From Bacteroidales bacterium (GTDB lineage: Bacteria > Bacteroidota > Bacteroidia > Bacteroidales > F082): DNA of 64,000 nucleotides. Shown one piece after another: positions 53,263 through 61,810 of this stretch (position 1 is its first letter; each line of letters starts with the position of its first letter). The DNA lies in contig JAKSMV010000001.1 in the NCBI GenBank assembly GCA_024400425.1, forward strand, positions 124,001 to 188,000, read 5' to 3'. The translations under genes were made by a program, and so were the position numbers. The notes beneath the pieces are model-generated. The model was not told where the DNA came from. It made no database searches and saw nothing but the letters and a program-made list of their open reading frames with translations.

Positions 53263-54732
53263 ATGGTATTCAGTAGTAATGTATTCTTGCTTTATTTTAT
53301 GCCGATTTTCTTTTTGGTCTATTTCCTGACCCCGAAGAAAATCCGCAACTATGTGTTGCTTTTTGCATCACTCTTGTTTTATGCCTATGGTGCTCCCGAG
53401 TTCATCATTCAATTGATTCTTTCCACTATCGCCAACTTCTACTTGGTGCGGTGGATGTGCAAGACCGAGAGGCCTGGTGTGAAAAAGTTGCTATGTGGCA
53501 TCTCGGTGGCCATCAGCATAGGACTGCTGTTCTATTTCAAATACGGCAACTTCTCGATGCAGAACTTGAATGCCATCTTGGGTTGGATAGGCTGCAAGAA
53601 TGTGACTTGGACAAAGATTTTGTTGCCAATCGGTATATCGTTCTTCTCGTTCCAGAGTGTGACCTATACTTTGGATACCTATCGTGATGTGAACAAACCC
53701 ATGGAGCGTTTGAGTGATTACATGCTGTATATCACCATGTTCCCGCAGCTTATTGCAGGTCCTATCATTCGCTATTGCGACATTGCCGACCAAATCCGTA
53801 ATCGCGAGTCGCTTTATACCGACCGCTTGCATGGTTTCTATCGTTTCGTTATCGGTTTGTGCAAGAAGATTCTCATTGCCGATGTCATCGGTTTCCAAGT
53901 CGATCAGGTGCTGGGACCGTCAAACTATGATGTCCTGACTTCGGCACAGTTGGCCGATATCGCCTCGAAGATTGCCGCCCTCGACTCTACCACGGCATGG
54001 ATTACGATATTTGCTTTTACCTTCCAAATCTATTTCGACTTTGCCGGCTATTCCGACATGGCTATAGGTTTGGGACGCATGATGGGCTTCAAGTTCCCGG
54101 AGAACTTCGATAATCCGTACGTTGCGACTACCATTTCGGAGTTTTGGCGCCGTTGGCACCAGACCTTCAGCGTGTTCATCAAGAACTACTTGTATTTCCC
54201 ATTGGGTGGCAGCCGAGTGAAGACCGAGGCACGCAAGTATTTCAACCTTTGGTTCTGCTTCCTCGTGTCGGGTTTGTGGCATGGTGCTGCCTGGAACTTC
54301 GTGGTGTATGGTGCATTGCAAGGTATCTTCATCTGTGCCGACAAGCTGTTCCTGAAGAAATTCAACGAGCGGTTGGGACGCATTCCTTCGGTGTTCTTTA
54401 CCTTCCTCATCATCGTGCTCACGCGCTGCTTCTTCCGCATCGAGCGCATCGACTTGTCGTGGTTGTTCATCAAGCGCTTGTTTGCCTTTGATTTCGTTCC
54501 GTTCCATTTTGGCGACAATCCGCACCTTTATGTTACCATGCTGGTAGCCGCTTTCTTCTCGTTCTTTACATTGTCGAAGTTTGGCTTGAAGGTGCAGGAC
54601 AAGGTGTATTTCACCGAATACAACAAGAAACAGCATATCGTGGCTTTCGTGGTGAGCATTCTTGCTTTCGTGTTCTGCCTTGGTGCGCTGAATGCTACGG
54701 GTTTCAGCCCATTCATTTACTTTAGATTTTAA
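53263..54732 (+). CDS. MBOAT-family O-acyltransferase 1 (AlgI-like)
   Basis: A 489-residue multi-span membrane protein. Conserved parts are IGISFFSFQSVTYTLDTYR, FPQLIAGPIIRY, FDFAGYSDMAIGLGRMMGF, FWRRWHQTF (with the first invariant His) and GLWHGAAWNFVVYG (with the second). Such proteins move an acetyl group from cytoplasmic acetyl-CoA across the inner membrane to a periplasmic acetyltransferase. It follows the first AlgX-like gene by 28 bp. Confidence 0.93.
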   Translation: MVFSSNVFLLYFMPIFFLVYFLTPKKIRNYVLLFASLLFYAYGAPEFIIQLILSTIANFYLVRWMCKTERPGVKKLLCGISVAISIGLLFYFKYGNFSMQNLNAILGWIGCKNVTWTKILLPIGISFFSFQSVTYTLDTYRDVNKPMERLSDYMLYITMFPQLIAGPIIRYCDIADQIRNRESLYTDRLHGFYRFVIGLCKKILIADVIGFQVDQVLGPSNYDVLTSAQLADIASKIAALDSTTAWITIFAFTFQIYFDFAGYSDMAIGLGRMMGFKFPENFDNPYVATTISEFWRRWHQTFSVFIKNYLYFPLGGSRVKTEARKYFNLWFCFLVSGLWHGAAWNFVVYGALQGIFICADKLFLKKFNERLGRIPSVFFTFLIIVLTRCFFRIERIDLSWLFIKRLFAFDFVPFHFGDNPHLYVTMLVAAFFSFFTLSKFGLKVQDKVYFTEYNKKQHIVAFVVSILAFVFCLGALNATGFSPFIYFRF

Positions 54733-54765
54733 TTATTGAACTCATTTACTATACATTATTGATAA

Positions 54766-56088
54766 ATGAACAAGAGATTTAACAAGATTCAGTTAATTTG
54801 TATTGCATTGTTGTTTTTCGCAATACTGCTTCAGGGATTCACCCATTGGATTCCTATGAAACCTTTAGGTGGTTTCACCGACCAGACAAAACTGTGCAAA
54901 CTGACGTTCCAGACATACATTGATGGCCAGTATCAGGATAAACTGACCGAATATGCCAAGGAAAAAACAGGCTTCCGTGAGTTTTTCATCAGAAACTATA
55001 ATCAAGTTTGCTATTCATGTTTCAGAAGGATTAATAATGCTCATATCTATGAAGGTGCTAATAATGAGTTGTATATGAAGATGTACCTTTATGAGCGTTC
55101 CGGAAGAAGACTGAGGGAATATTATCCAAGTGTGGAAGATGCAAAGATTGATGCTCAAAAAAACGTTGAAGCGACAGTGGCATTCATCGACACTTTGCAT
55201 CAGCATGGAAAAGAATTCCTTTTCGTTTTCGCCCCATCAAAAACTTCCGTGTATCCTGAATGGATACCGAAGCAATGGAGCGACAGTGTGTCTTCTTTTT
55301 CGCTTGAAGAATACTACATCCAGCTGTTCAAGGAGAACAATATTCCTCATATTGATTTCAGGTCATGGTTCCAGACCATAAAGGATACCGTGCCTTACCC
55401 GCTATACACTCGATATGCAACCCATTGGTCGGAGTACATCTTGCCATTTGTGGCAGATTCGATGCTGAGGAGAATTGATGCAGAGACGGGATACAAGATG
55501 CCTTCGATTAAGTGGGTTGACGAGAATCTGACCACTGCCTATTCCGAACAGGACAAGGAACTGGAAACCGACCTTAATTTGATGTTCCCGATGAAGAAAC
55601 CCGCATTGCCACGTCCTATATTCACATTGCAAGATACTATCGGAAAAGATAAGCCTTATCTGTTTGTCATAGCCGACAGTTATTTTGTGCAATTATGCCT
55701 TTCTCCATTTGTCAATGCTTTCTCGGATTGGACATATTGGAAGTACAATGATATTATCATCTCTCCACATGAAGAGTACTATTGGAAAAGGGTGAAATGG
55801 GTGCCCGAAGCTTACGACATGCTGAAGCAGTCGGATATTGTGTTGGCAATCTTCACCGACGCAATGGTGTATGAATATATGTTCGGCTTCATCGATACTG
55901 CTTATGAGATGTTTGAAAAGGGGGGATTGGATGAAGAAGAAAAGATACAGTTGATGATCGAATGTATTAAAAGCAAGCCCGAATGGTATGAAAAGGTAAA
56001 GGAGCAAGCGGTGGAACGCGGCCTTACCCTTGAGGAGGCTTTACGAGATAATGCTATTTATACAATTAAGAACACAAAGAAAAAATAA
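54766..56088 (+). CDS. AlgX/AlgJ-like SGNH protein 2
   Basis: A 440-residue protein, anchored by LICIALLFFAILLQGF near the N-terminus. Shared motifs: TGFREFFIRNYNQVCY, FLFVFAPSKTSVYPEW, RYATHWSEYILPF and the serine block FVIADSYFV. The Asp of D-x-H is Ala. The C-terminus ends in the helical module CIKSKPEWYEKVKEQAVERG ... EEALRDNAIY that recurs in its neighbours. It should be the periplasmic partner of one of the two MBOAT proteins. Sequence is more AT-rich than the flanking MBOAT gene. Confidence 0.82.
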   Translation: MNKRFNKIQLICIALLFFAILLQGFTHWIPMKPLGGFTDQTKLCKLTFQTYIDGQYQDKLTEYAKEKTGFREFFIRNYNQVCYSCFRRINNAHIYEGANNELYMKMYLYERSGRRLREYYPSVEDAKIDAQKNVEATVAFIDTLHQHGKEFLFVFAPSKTSVYPEWIPKQWSDSVSSFSLEEYYIQLFKENNIPHIDFRSWFQTIKDTVPYPLYTRYATHWSEYILPFVADSMLRRIDAETGYKMPSIKWVDENLTTAYSEQDKELETDLNLMFPMKKPALPRPIFTLQDTIGKDKPYLFVIADSYFVQLCLSPFVNAFSDWTYWKYNDIIISPHEEYYWKRVKWVPEAYDMLKQSDIVLAIFTDAMVYEYMFGFIDTAYEMFEKGGLDEEEKIQLMIECIKSKPEWYEKVKEQAVERGLTLEEALRDNAIYTIKNTKKK

Positions 56089-56094
56089 TGCGCT

Positions 56095-57498
56095 ATGGTA
56101 TTCAGTAGTAATATTTTCCTGCTTTTCTTTTTGCCCATATTCTTTGCGGCCTATTTCCTGACCCCTCAGAAATTCAGGAACTATACATTGTTGCTCTTTT
56201 CACTTATTTTCTACGCGTATGGCGCTCCTGATTTCGTCTTTCTGTTGTCAGGTGTGTGTGTCGTGAACTATTTTCTGGTTAGGAAGATGGTTGGAGCCAA
56301 ACGGCAGAAACTGCTATGTGCTGTCTCAATCGTGTTGTCGTTGGGGTTGTTGCTTTACTTCAAATATTCGAACTTCATTGTCGAGAACGTCAATGCCTTG
56401 CTCGGATTGGCACATCGTGAACCGATTCCTTGGAGAAAGGTTGCCCTGCCTATTGGTATCTCGTTCTTCACTTTCCAGTCAATCACTTACACCATAGATG
56501 TGTATCGTGGCGCAACGCCACCGAGCAAGAAACTCTCTGATTATGTGTTGTATATCATGATGTTCCCTCAACTGATAGCTGGACCTATTGTCAAGTATAA
56601 TAGCGTTGCCCAACAACTGATTTCGCGTAAAAGCACTGTCGAAGATTGTGTGACGGGGTTTTATCGGTTTGTCATTGGCCTTTCAAAAAAAGTCCTTGTT
56701 GCCAACACTTTGGCCGTGTGTGCCGATCAGGCTTTTGGAATGGGCTCTGATATCACTACTGCCACAGCATGGATTGGCATTTTGTCCTATACGTTCCAGA
56801 TATATTTTGATTTCTCCGGTTATTCCGATATGGCCATCGGACTCGGCCGAATGATGGGGTTCCGGTTCCCAGAGAACTTCAATGTACCTTATATCAGTCA
56901 AAGCATCAGTGAGTTCTGGCGCCGTTGGCACATGACCTTAGGCGCGTTTATGAAGGAATATTTGTATATCCCATTGGGAGGAAACCGCCGCTCTGTGGCT
57001 CGGACGTATTTCAACCTTGGCTTGGTGTTTCTGTGTTCGGGCCTTTGGCATGGTGCTTCGTGGACATTTGTGGCGTGGGGCATATTCCATGGCTTCTTTA
57101 TTATCATGGATCGTATTTTCCTGCTTGATTTGCTCAAGAAGATTGGACGTGTCCCATCGGTTATCATCACTTTTTTGTTGGTGAATTTGGGTTGGGTTCT
57201 TTTCCGCGCTGACGACATTGCTTCGGCATGCCAGTATTACAAGGCACTGTTCATGTTTAAATCGGGAGGAATCATCTATCAGGATGCAATGTTCTGGTTT
57301 GTTTTTGCTCTCGCAGTGCTATTCTCTTTCTTGGCTCTGAGCAAAAAAGGGCAAGGCATTATTGATCGAGTTTTCGCTTTTCAGTATAATGAACGGCAAT
57401 CTTGGATAATGTTCGCTTGTTCAATAGTCTTGTTGGTCCTGTCGATTGGCGCTTTGTGCGTGTCTGACTTTAACCCATTCATTTACTTTAGATTCTAG
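56095..57498 (+). CDS. MBOAT-family O-acyltransferase 2 (AlgI-like)
   Basis: A 467-residue paralogue of the MBOAT protein at 53263: MVFSSNIFLLFFLPIFFAAYFLTP at the start (split), ISFFTFQSITYTIDVYRG, FWRRWHMTLGAFMKEYLY and GLWHGASWTFVAWG with both invariant His, and the same C-terminal end, NPFIYFRF. The two copies probably arose by duplication of an AlgX-MBOAT pair. It begins 6 bp after the second AlgX-like gene. Confidence 0.93.
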   Translation: MVFSSNIFLLFFLPIFFAAYFLTPQKFRNYTLLLFSLIFYAYGAPDFVFLLSGVCVVNYFLVRKMVGAKRQKLLCAVSIVLSLGLLLYFKYSNFIVENVNALLGLAHREPIPWRKVALPIGISFFTFQSITYTIDVYRGATPPSKKLSDYVLYIMMFPQLIAGPIVKYNSVAQQLISRKSTVEDCVTGFYRFVIGLSKKVLVANTLAVCADQAFGMGSDITTATAWIGILSYTFQIYFDFSGYSDMAIGLGRMMGFRFPENFNVPYISQSISEFWRRWHMTLGAFMKEYLYIPLGGNRRSVARTYFNLGLVFLCSGLWHGASWTFVAWGIFHGFFIIMDRIFLLDLLKKIGRVPSVIITFLLVNLGWVLFRADDIASACQYYKALFMFKSGGIIYQDAMFWFVFALAVLFSFLALSKKGQGIIDRVFAFQYNERQSWIMFACSIVLLVLSIGALCVSDFNPFIYFRF

Positions 57499-57503
57499 GA
57501 ATT

Positions 57504-59045
57504 ATGCAAAAAGGTAAAGTGTTATATGGTGTTTTGTTCGGTATCTTGATGGTGCTGCTTTTTGTTCCTATCGTTCAGGAATACACTGGTGTTTTCCCGG
57601 TAAAGACTCTGGCTGGGGTGTTCGTGAAAACGGAGAAGCCGCAGTTGACGCTCGATAGTTATGCTTCCGGAAAATTTCAAGGGCAAACTGAGCGCTATGT
57701 CAGTGAGAATTTCGGCTTGCGTGAACCTGTCATCAGGCTTTATAACCAATATGTCTGGGATTTCTATAGAAAGACCTACGTGAAGACTATCATTCCGGGA
57801 AAGGGGAAGTGGCTTTATGGAAAGGAGTTTATCGACGATTTGGAAGGTATCCGTTGGAAAGAGTATGCCAACTCGCCTTCTGAACTCAGAAGCAAATTCG
57901 TGAAAGAAGCCGACCGGCTCAGAAAAGTGCAGGAGATTTTGGAGGAATACGACAAGCACCTTTTTGTGATTATGGAGCCTGGAAAGGCAAGAACCTATCC
58001 GGAATATCTTCCCGACGCGGTTGGCCGTCGGATTGCGGCTAAAGAGACTGACGAACTGATTTCTGCCGCCGATATGTATCCTGCGATTTTAGATAGCGTT
58101 GGCGTGAATTATGTGAATATCGACCGTTGGTTTCAACGAGATAAAGAGAAGTTCGGTTTTTCACTCTATCCGCAAACGGGCACCCATTGGAGCAACCTCG
58201 CCGCTTTGCATGCTACAGATTCCATCATCCGATATATGGAGCAAATCGGGAATCGTGATATTGCAAACCTGAAAATCAGTTCGATAGTCTATGATACGAC
58301 AATGAATCCTGATGCTGATTTTGAGAATCTTCTCAACGTGAACCGTGTGGTTCGTGACGTGCCAAACCAGTATGCCAATTTCGAACTCCTTTCTGATACC
58401 AACACCGTAAAACCGGCTTGGATTCATATCGGCGATTCCTATTATTGGAATATCTCTTACCACATTCCGTTGGACGAGATCTTCTCGCGCCATCCTTATT
58501 GGTATTACAATAGCACTATTTATTATGATGCAAAGTACCATTCGACAGCCGAGACCGACATCGTTGCAGAACTTGTCAATGCCGATTTTGTGACCTTGGG
58601 CTATTGCACGTCGCAGATTTATACGATGAGCAGTTATTTCGCTGCCAAGGCTCTGGTGAATCTTTGTTACGACAAAAAGGATATAAAGAAAGTCGTGATG
58701 GACATTGTGGAATCGATGAATAATATTCCTGAATGGAAAGCTGCACTTCAGCAAAAGGCTGATAGCCAAGGGAAACCGGTTGAAGAAGTGATGATGGCTG
58801 ATGCTTACTATGTGTTGTATTTGGATCCTGAAAAGTATTTTCCAGAACTCAACGAATCACATCCAATCTCACGAAACGGCATGTTGAGGATGTGTGTTTC
58901 TGACGATCCTGTAGGCCGCATCTTGCGCAATATGTATGGCAATGACGAATGGTTGGAAAGCATTCACCAAAAGGCAAAACAGCAGAAGGTCGAGTTGGAG
59001 ACCATGATGCTTAGAGATGCCGAATGGATGCTGAACAATCAGTAG
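57504..59045 (+). CDS. AlgX/AlgJ-like SGNH protein 3
   Basis: A 513-residue paralogue of the protein at 51450: anchor VLYGVLFGILMVLLFVPIV, then FGLREPVIRLYNQYVWDF, HLFVIMEPGKARTYPEY, YPQTGTHWSNLAAL and the serine block IHIGDSYYWNI. The Asp of D-x-H is Gly. Two copies of the helical module end the chain (NIPEWKAALQQKADSQGK ... and NDEWLESIHQKAKQQK ... LRDAEWML). It starts 5 bp after MBOAT 2 and is the last gene of the operon. Confidence 0.85.
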   Translation: MQKGKVLYGVLFGILMVLLFVPIVQEYTGVFPVKTLAGVFVKTEKPQLTLDSYASGKFQGQTERYVSENFGLREPVIRLYNQYVWDFYRKTYVKTIIPGKGKWLYGKEFIDDLEGIRWKEYANSPSELRSKFVKEADRLRKVQEILEEYDKHLFVIMEPGKARTYPEYLPDAVGRRIAAKETDELISAADMYPAILDSVGVNYVNIDRWFQRDKEKFGFSLYPQTGTHWSNLAALHATDSIIRYMEQIGNRDIANLKISSIVYDTTMNPDADFENLLNVNRVVRDVPNQYANFELLSDTNTVKPAWIHIGDSYYWNISYHIPLDEIFSRHPYWYYNSTIYYDAKYHSTAETDIVAELVNADFVTLGYCTSQIYTMSSYFAAKALVNLCYDKKDIKKVVMDIVESMNNIPEWKAALQQKADSQGKPVEEVMMADAYYVLYLDPEKYFPELNESHPISRNGMLRMCVSDDPVGRILRNMYGNDEWLESIHQKAKQQKVELETMMLRDAEWMLNNQ

Positions 59046-59063
59046 AATGGAGTGCTGTACTGA

Positions 59064-61040
59064 TTATTCTACCACGATTTCATACACGCGTCCTTCGATG
59101 TCGTTCTTGTTGTAAGGAATCAGCCCTTGCTCCCATACGATAGGCGGCCACCATTCGGAATAGTGGTATTCTTGTGTGACGATGCATTTCATTTGGTTGT
59201 TCGGGATGCTGGTGTAGTCGTTGTTCATGTAGCCAACCACTCTCATGTCGTCAGGATTAGGTCCTAGGCGCCAGATGATTTCCGTCGGGCGCCATTCGAT
59301 TTCGTAGTAATACCACTGTTCCTTGAAGTCGTTGTTGCTCATCGGCGTACGGATCGTGAGGGCCTTGTAGAGCTTGTACCAGCGCATGGTTTCGTATTTC
59401 TTGTGGCCGTAGGGGATATATCCGATACCTGTGGTGAAGTTCTTGGGCGATGGGATGGCCAAGTCCCAGTTGGTGCAGCAATACATGACATCGTCGTTCT
59501 GTGTAGCATCTTCGATGAAGTTGATGCTGTCGGTACGATTATAGTAATATCCTGCAGGCCAATACTTTGAGGCTTTTACGATTTCAATATCAATCTCTGA
59601 ATAGTGGTAGTCTGGATGGCGCACAGGATTTTTTGAGTCGTCGCTCTTATCTACATAACCGCCTTCGGCATCGTCGTGACGGCGGTTGTTCCAGGCGTGG
59701 TTGTCGCTGTAAATGAGCCAGAAAGCATAGGTCAAGCCATTCCAGATGTTCTCTTCGTTGAGCATGACCGGGAACTTGATTTTCCCTCTAAACTTGCCGT
59801 AGGTGAAGCCCACACGGGTGCGGATGCCTGTCGATTCCTTGTGTAGGTTTTCAAGGTCATCGTTGCCGGGATTGATGAGCGAGATGTATTCGCCATCTTC
59901 TGAGAGACGGACGGTTTGGCAGGGTGTCTTGGTGGTCACGGGCCAGTTCATTTGCAATTCGGTGCTGTCGAAGCGGTTGCGGTTGGCTTCGTATTGCTCG
60001 CGTGTGTAAGGTTCGTCGCCTACTACATCTTGGATGACAGGAATGTTGCGCAAGGTGTATTGCCGGCTGATGCCGCTGAAAAACTGCTCGTAAAGTGCAC
60101 TACGATATAAGGTGTCGTCGTTGCCGCAGTTGCAGCTGGTGGTGTCCAACTGATAGCCTGTGTTGCTCACTTTCGATTCGTCGATGAATACGCCCTTGTT
60201 GACGGCAATCACGGCCCGAGTCTTCAGTTTCCGATTTGAAACGATGACTTTGACGTTTTTCGAAGGGTGGTTCTCGAACCAACCATAAGGATTGACGAAT
60301 TGCCCGTTTTCGTCGGTTTGCCCGATGTGTTGGACGTAATCGGGGATTTCAGCCAAGCCTTCATCGGTGCAAAGCACCAGCATGAAGCTGTATTCGCCAA
60401 CGCGTGGATTGCGCTTCCAGCGATGGTTGACTTCGCCGCTGTTCTTGCTGTCGTTGATAACCCAAAGGGCATCTTTATAGAGTTGGTCTTCTATGCTGCA
60501 ACCATTCCTTTCTGCTTTCTCGACAATGGAATTATACCAAGGCTCTTGGTTCCGTATCGACTCGCATACCGCATTGATGCGTTCTTCGCTGAAACTGTTT
60601 TCCGAGAGGTCGGCTCCATAATATATATGTTCGTCACGCGGGTTGCCTACGATGCGGATGTAGTCTGTAAAACTCTTGTTTTCAATGGGTTTGAAGCCAA
60701 TGTTCACGTCTTCCCAACTGCCATAGAAGTTTTCGTAAGCGAGTGAGTCGGTGTCGTCAAACTTGTAGGTCTCGTTTTGGTAGTAGATTTTGTAGTGTTT
60801 GTATTTATTTGATGGATTGGTGATGCGTACCTCAAACTGCCCCGATTCGCATTGTTTGGCGGAGGGAATGACGATGCCTTCAAGAACGGCGTTGTCCAAG
60901 TCCATGTCGAGGCTGACGGTGTTGCCGCCTTCGAAGTTGGCCATGGGCCGGAAACACTCTTTCATGTTTTGTGTGATGATGAGACTTGCGCCAACGATAA
61001 CCAATGCGGCAAGTGCAATCCAAACTATCTTTCGCTTCAT
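59064..61040 (-). CDS. Membrane-anchored GH16-like glycoside hydrolase
   Basis: A 658-residue protein with an N-terminal membrane anchor (IVWIALAALVIVGASLIIT). Residues about 165-205 hold a helical module shared with the AlgX-like neighbours (WYNSIVEKAERNGCSIEDQL). The C-terminal half resembles GH16: YGKFRGKIKFPVML as the edge strand, EIDIE at residues 482-486 (the ExDxE catalytic motif: nucleophile E482, acid/base E486), and YYEIEWRPTEIIWRLG. GH16 enzymes cut beta-1,3/1,4-glucans and galactans. It is convergent with the acetylation operon, so it may process the same polysaccharide. It has its own promoter. Confidence 0.75.
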   Translation of the reverse strand: MKRKIVWIALAALVIVGASLIITQNMKECFRPMANFEGGNTVSLDMDLDNAVLEGIVIPSAKQCESGQFEVRITNPSNKYKHYKIYYQNETYKFDDTDSLAYENFYGSWEDVNIGFKPIENKSFTDYIRIVGNPRDEHIYYGADLSENSFSEERINAVCESIRNQEPWYNSIVEKAERNGCSIEDQLYKDALWVINDSKNSGEVNHRWKRNPRVGEYSFMLVLCTDEGLAEIPDYVQHIGQTDENGQFVNPYGWFENHPSKNVKVIVSNRKLKTRAVIAVNKGVFIDESKVSNTGYQLDTTSCNCGNDDTLYRSALYEQFFSGISRQYTLRNIPVIQDVVGDEPYTREQYEANRNRFDSTELQMNWPVTTKTPCQTVRLSEDGEYISLINPGNDDLENLHKESTGIRTRVGFTYGKFRGKIKFPVMLNEENIWNGLTYAFWLIYSDNHAWNNRRHDDAEGGYVDKSDDSKNPVRHPDYHYSEIDIEIVKASKYWPAGYYYNRTDSINFIEDATQNDDVMYCCTNWDLAIPSPKNFTTGIGYIPYGHKKYETMRWYKLYKALTIRTPMSNNDFKEQWYYYEIEWRPTEIIWRLGPNPDDMRVVGYMNNDYTSIPNNQMKCIVTQEYHYSEWWPPIVWEQGLIPYNKNDIEGRVYEIVVE

Positions 61041-61058
61041 GATGATTCAAATTTGCGA

Positions 61059-61066
61059 CAAAGGTA
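61059..61066 (-). promoter_or_regulatory. -7 box (TACCTTTG) for the GH16-like gene
   Basis: Minus-strand TAnnTTTG match, 18 bp upstream of the ATG at 61040. Confidence 0.6.
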
Positions 61067-61070
61067 AGGA

Positions 61071-61160
61071 TTAATCCGTTTTGCTCTTGTTTTCATGCTC
61101 TAATCTTTCCAATCTTTCCTCTAATAGCTCAAGATAAGCCTTCTTTTGCCATAAATACAT
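61071..61160 (-). CDS. Possible 29-codon small ORF or C-terminal gene remnant
   Basis: Starts MYLWQKKAYLELLEERL and ends LEHENKSKTD, amphipathic and coiled-coil-like, which looks like the C-terminal helix of a larger protein. It ends just upstream of the GH16 -7 box. Either a tiny helical protein or the tail of a decayed gene; the upstream frame closes after four codons. Confidence 0.3.
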   Translation of the reverse strand: MYLWQKKAYLELLEERLERLEHENKSKTD

Positions 61161-61179
61161 CCTTTTAATCCATCAAACT

Positions 61180-61237
61180 ACATTCGAAATAATGTAAAAA
61201 TGTTTATTATTGTATGAATTACATCCGATACGATGTA
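61180..61237. repeat. Two ACATnCGA...TGTAAAAA dyads
   Basis: ACATTCGAAATAATGTAAAAA-type dyad at 61180-61200 and TACATCCGATACGATGTA at 61220-61237, followed by AAAAAGTAAATTC. The arms (ACATT/AATGT and ACATC/GATGT) are symmetric. The trailing TGTAAAAAAGTA resembles the TGCAAAAAAGTAG in front of the ATPase gene at 20381. No gene follows. Confidence 0.6.
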
Positions 61238-61778
61238 AAAAAGTAAATTCTAAACAGGCAAAACAAGGCCAAATTCGCATGATTTGCCCGATTCGCGGTT
61301 CTCTCTCTACGTCTGACAGGAAAGGACACAACAATCCAATTTTAACCACGATGTTTTTTCGACCGCTAATGTTGCGAATTCGGCGAATGAGGAATCCGCT
61401 TCGCGTATTCTTTGACTTCGTCGAGAATTCTCTGATTTCCGCTCTGCGTTCAATGCTTGGATCCGAAAATATACAGATGCCTAAAAATAACATTTCCAAA
61501 TGCTATTTTTTGCACTTTTTTCGCATTTTCAAATGTGATTTTATGATTTCGGAGTTCCTGGAATATACGACTATGGCCTAAGATGGTGTTGCAAGTTTAA
61601 TTGTTTTTGAGCCAAGCAAAAGGAAATCTATTTTAACGCTTCATTGGACTACAGCATTTTTCCACCCTCCAAAAACGCCATTTTTCTCCCATCCATTTCA
61701 TCCAATTATCCAAATCGGATACAGTTCTTGTATCTACATTGGATAGCAGTAAACTATTGACAATTAAATGTTTATGTG
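61238..61778. other. Intergenic stretch of about 540 bp without a supported gene
   Basis: Short open frames occur on both strands (for example 61210-61581 plus and 61633-61875 minus) but none has a family motif, signal peptide or promoter. The minus-strand stretch 61633-61740 reads VSDLDNWMKWMGEKWRF, which might be a gene remnant. I see nothing else. Confidence 0.5.
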
Positions 61779-61786
61779 TAGTTTTG
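61757..61786 (+). promoter_or_regulatory. Full promoter (TTGAC ... TAGTTTTG) for the radical SAM locus
   Basis: TTGAC at 61757-61761 and TAGTTTTG at 61779-61786, the usual Bacteroidota arrangement, 24 bp before the ATG at 61811. Confidence 0.7.
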
Positions 61787-61810
61787 CAGCGAAATGAAAA
61801 ATAAGTTTTA

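Noticed and set aside
61210..61581. 123-residue plus-strand frame in the large intergenic gap
   Set aside because: Arg/Ile-rich with no recognisable motif, no -7 box in a suitable place, and it starts in the repeat cluster.
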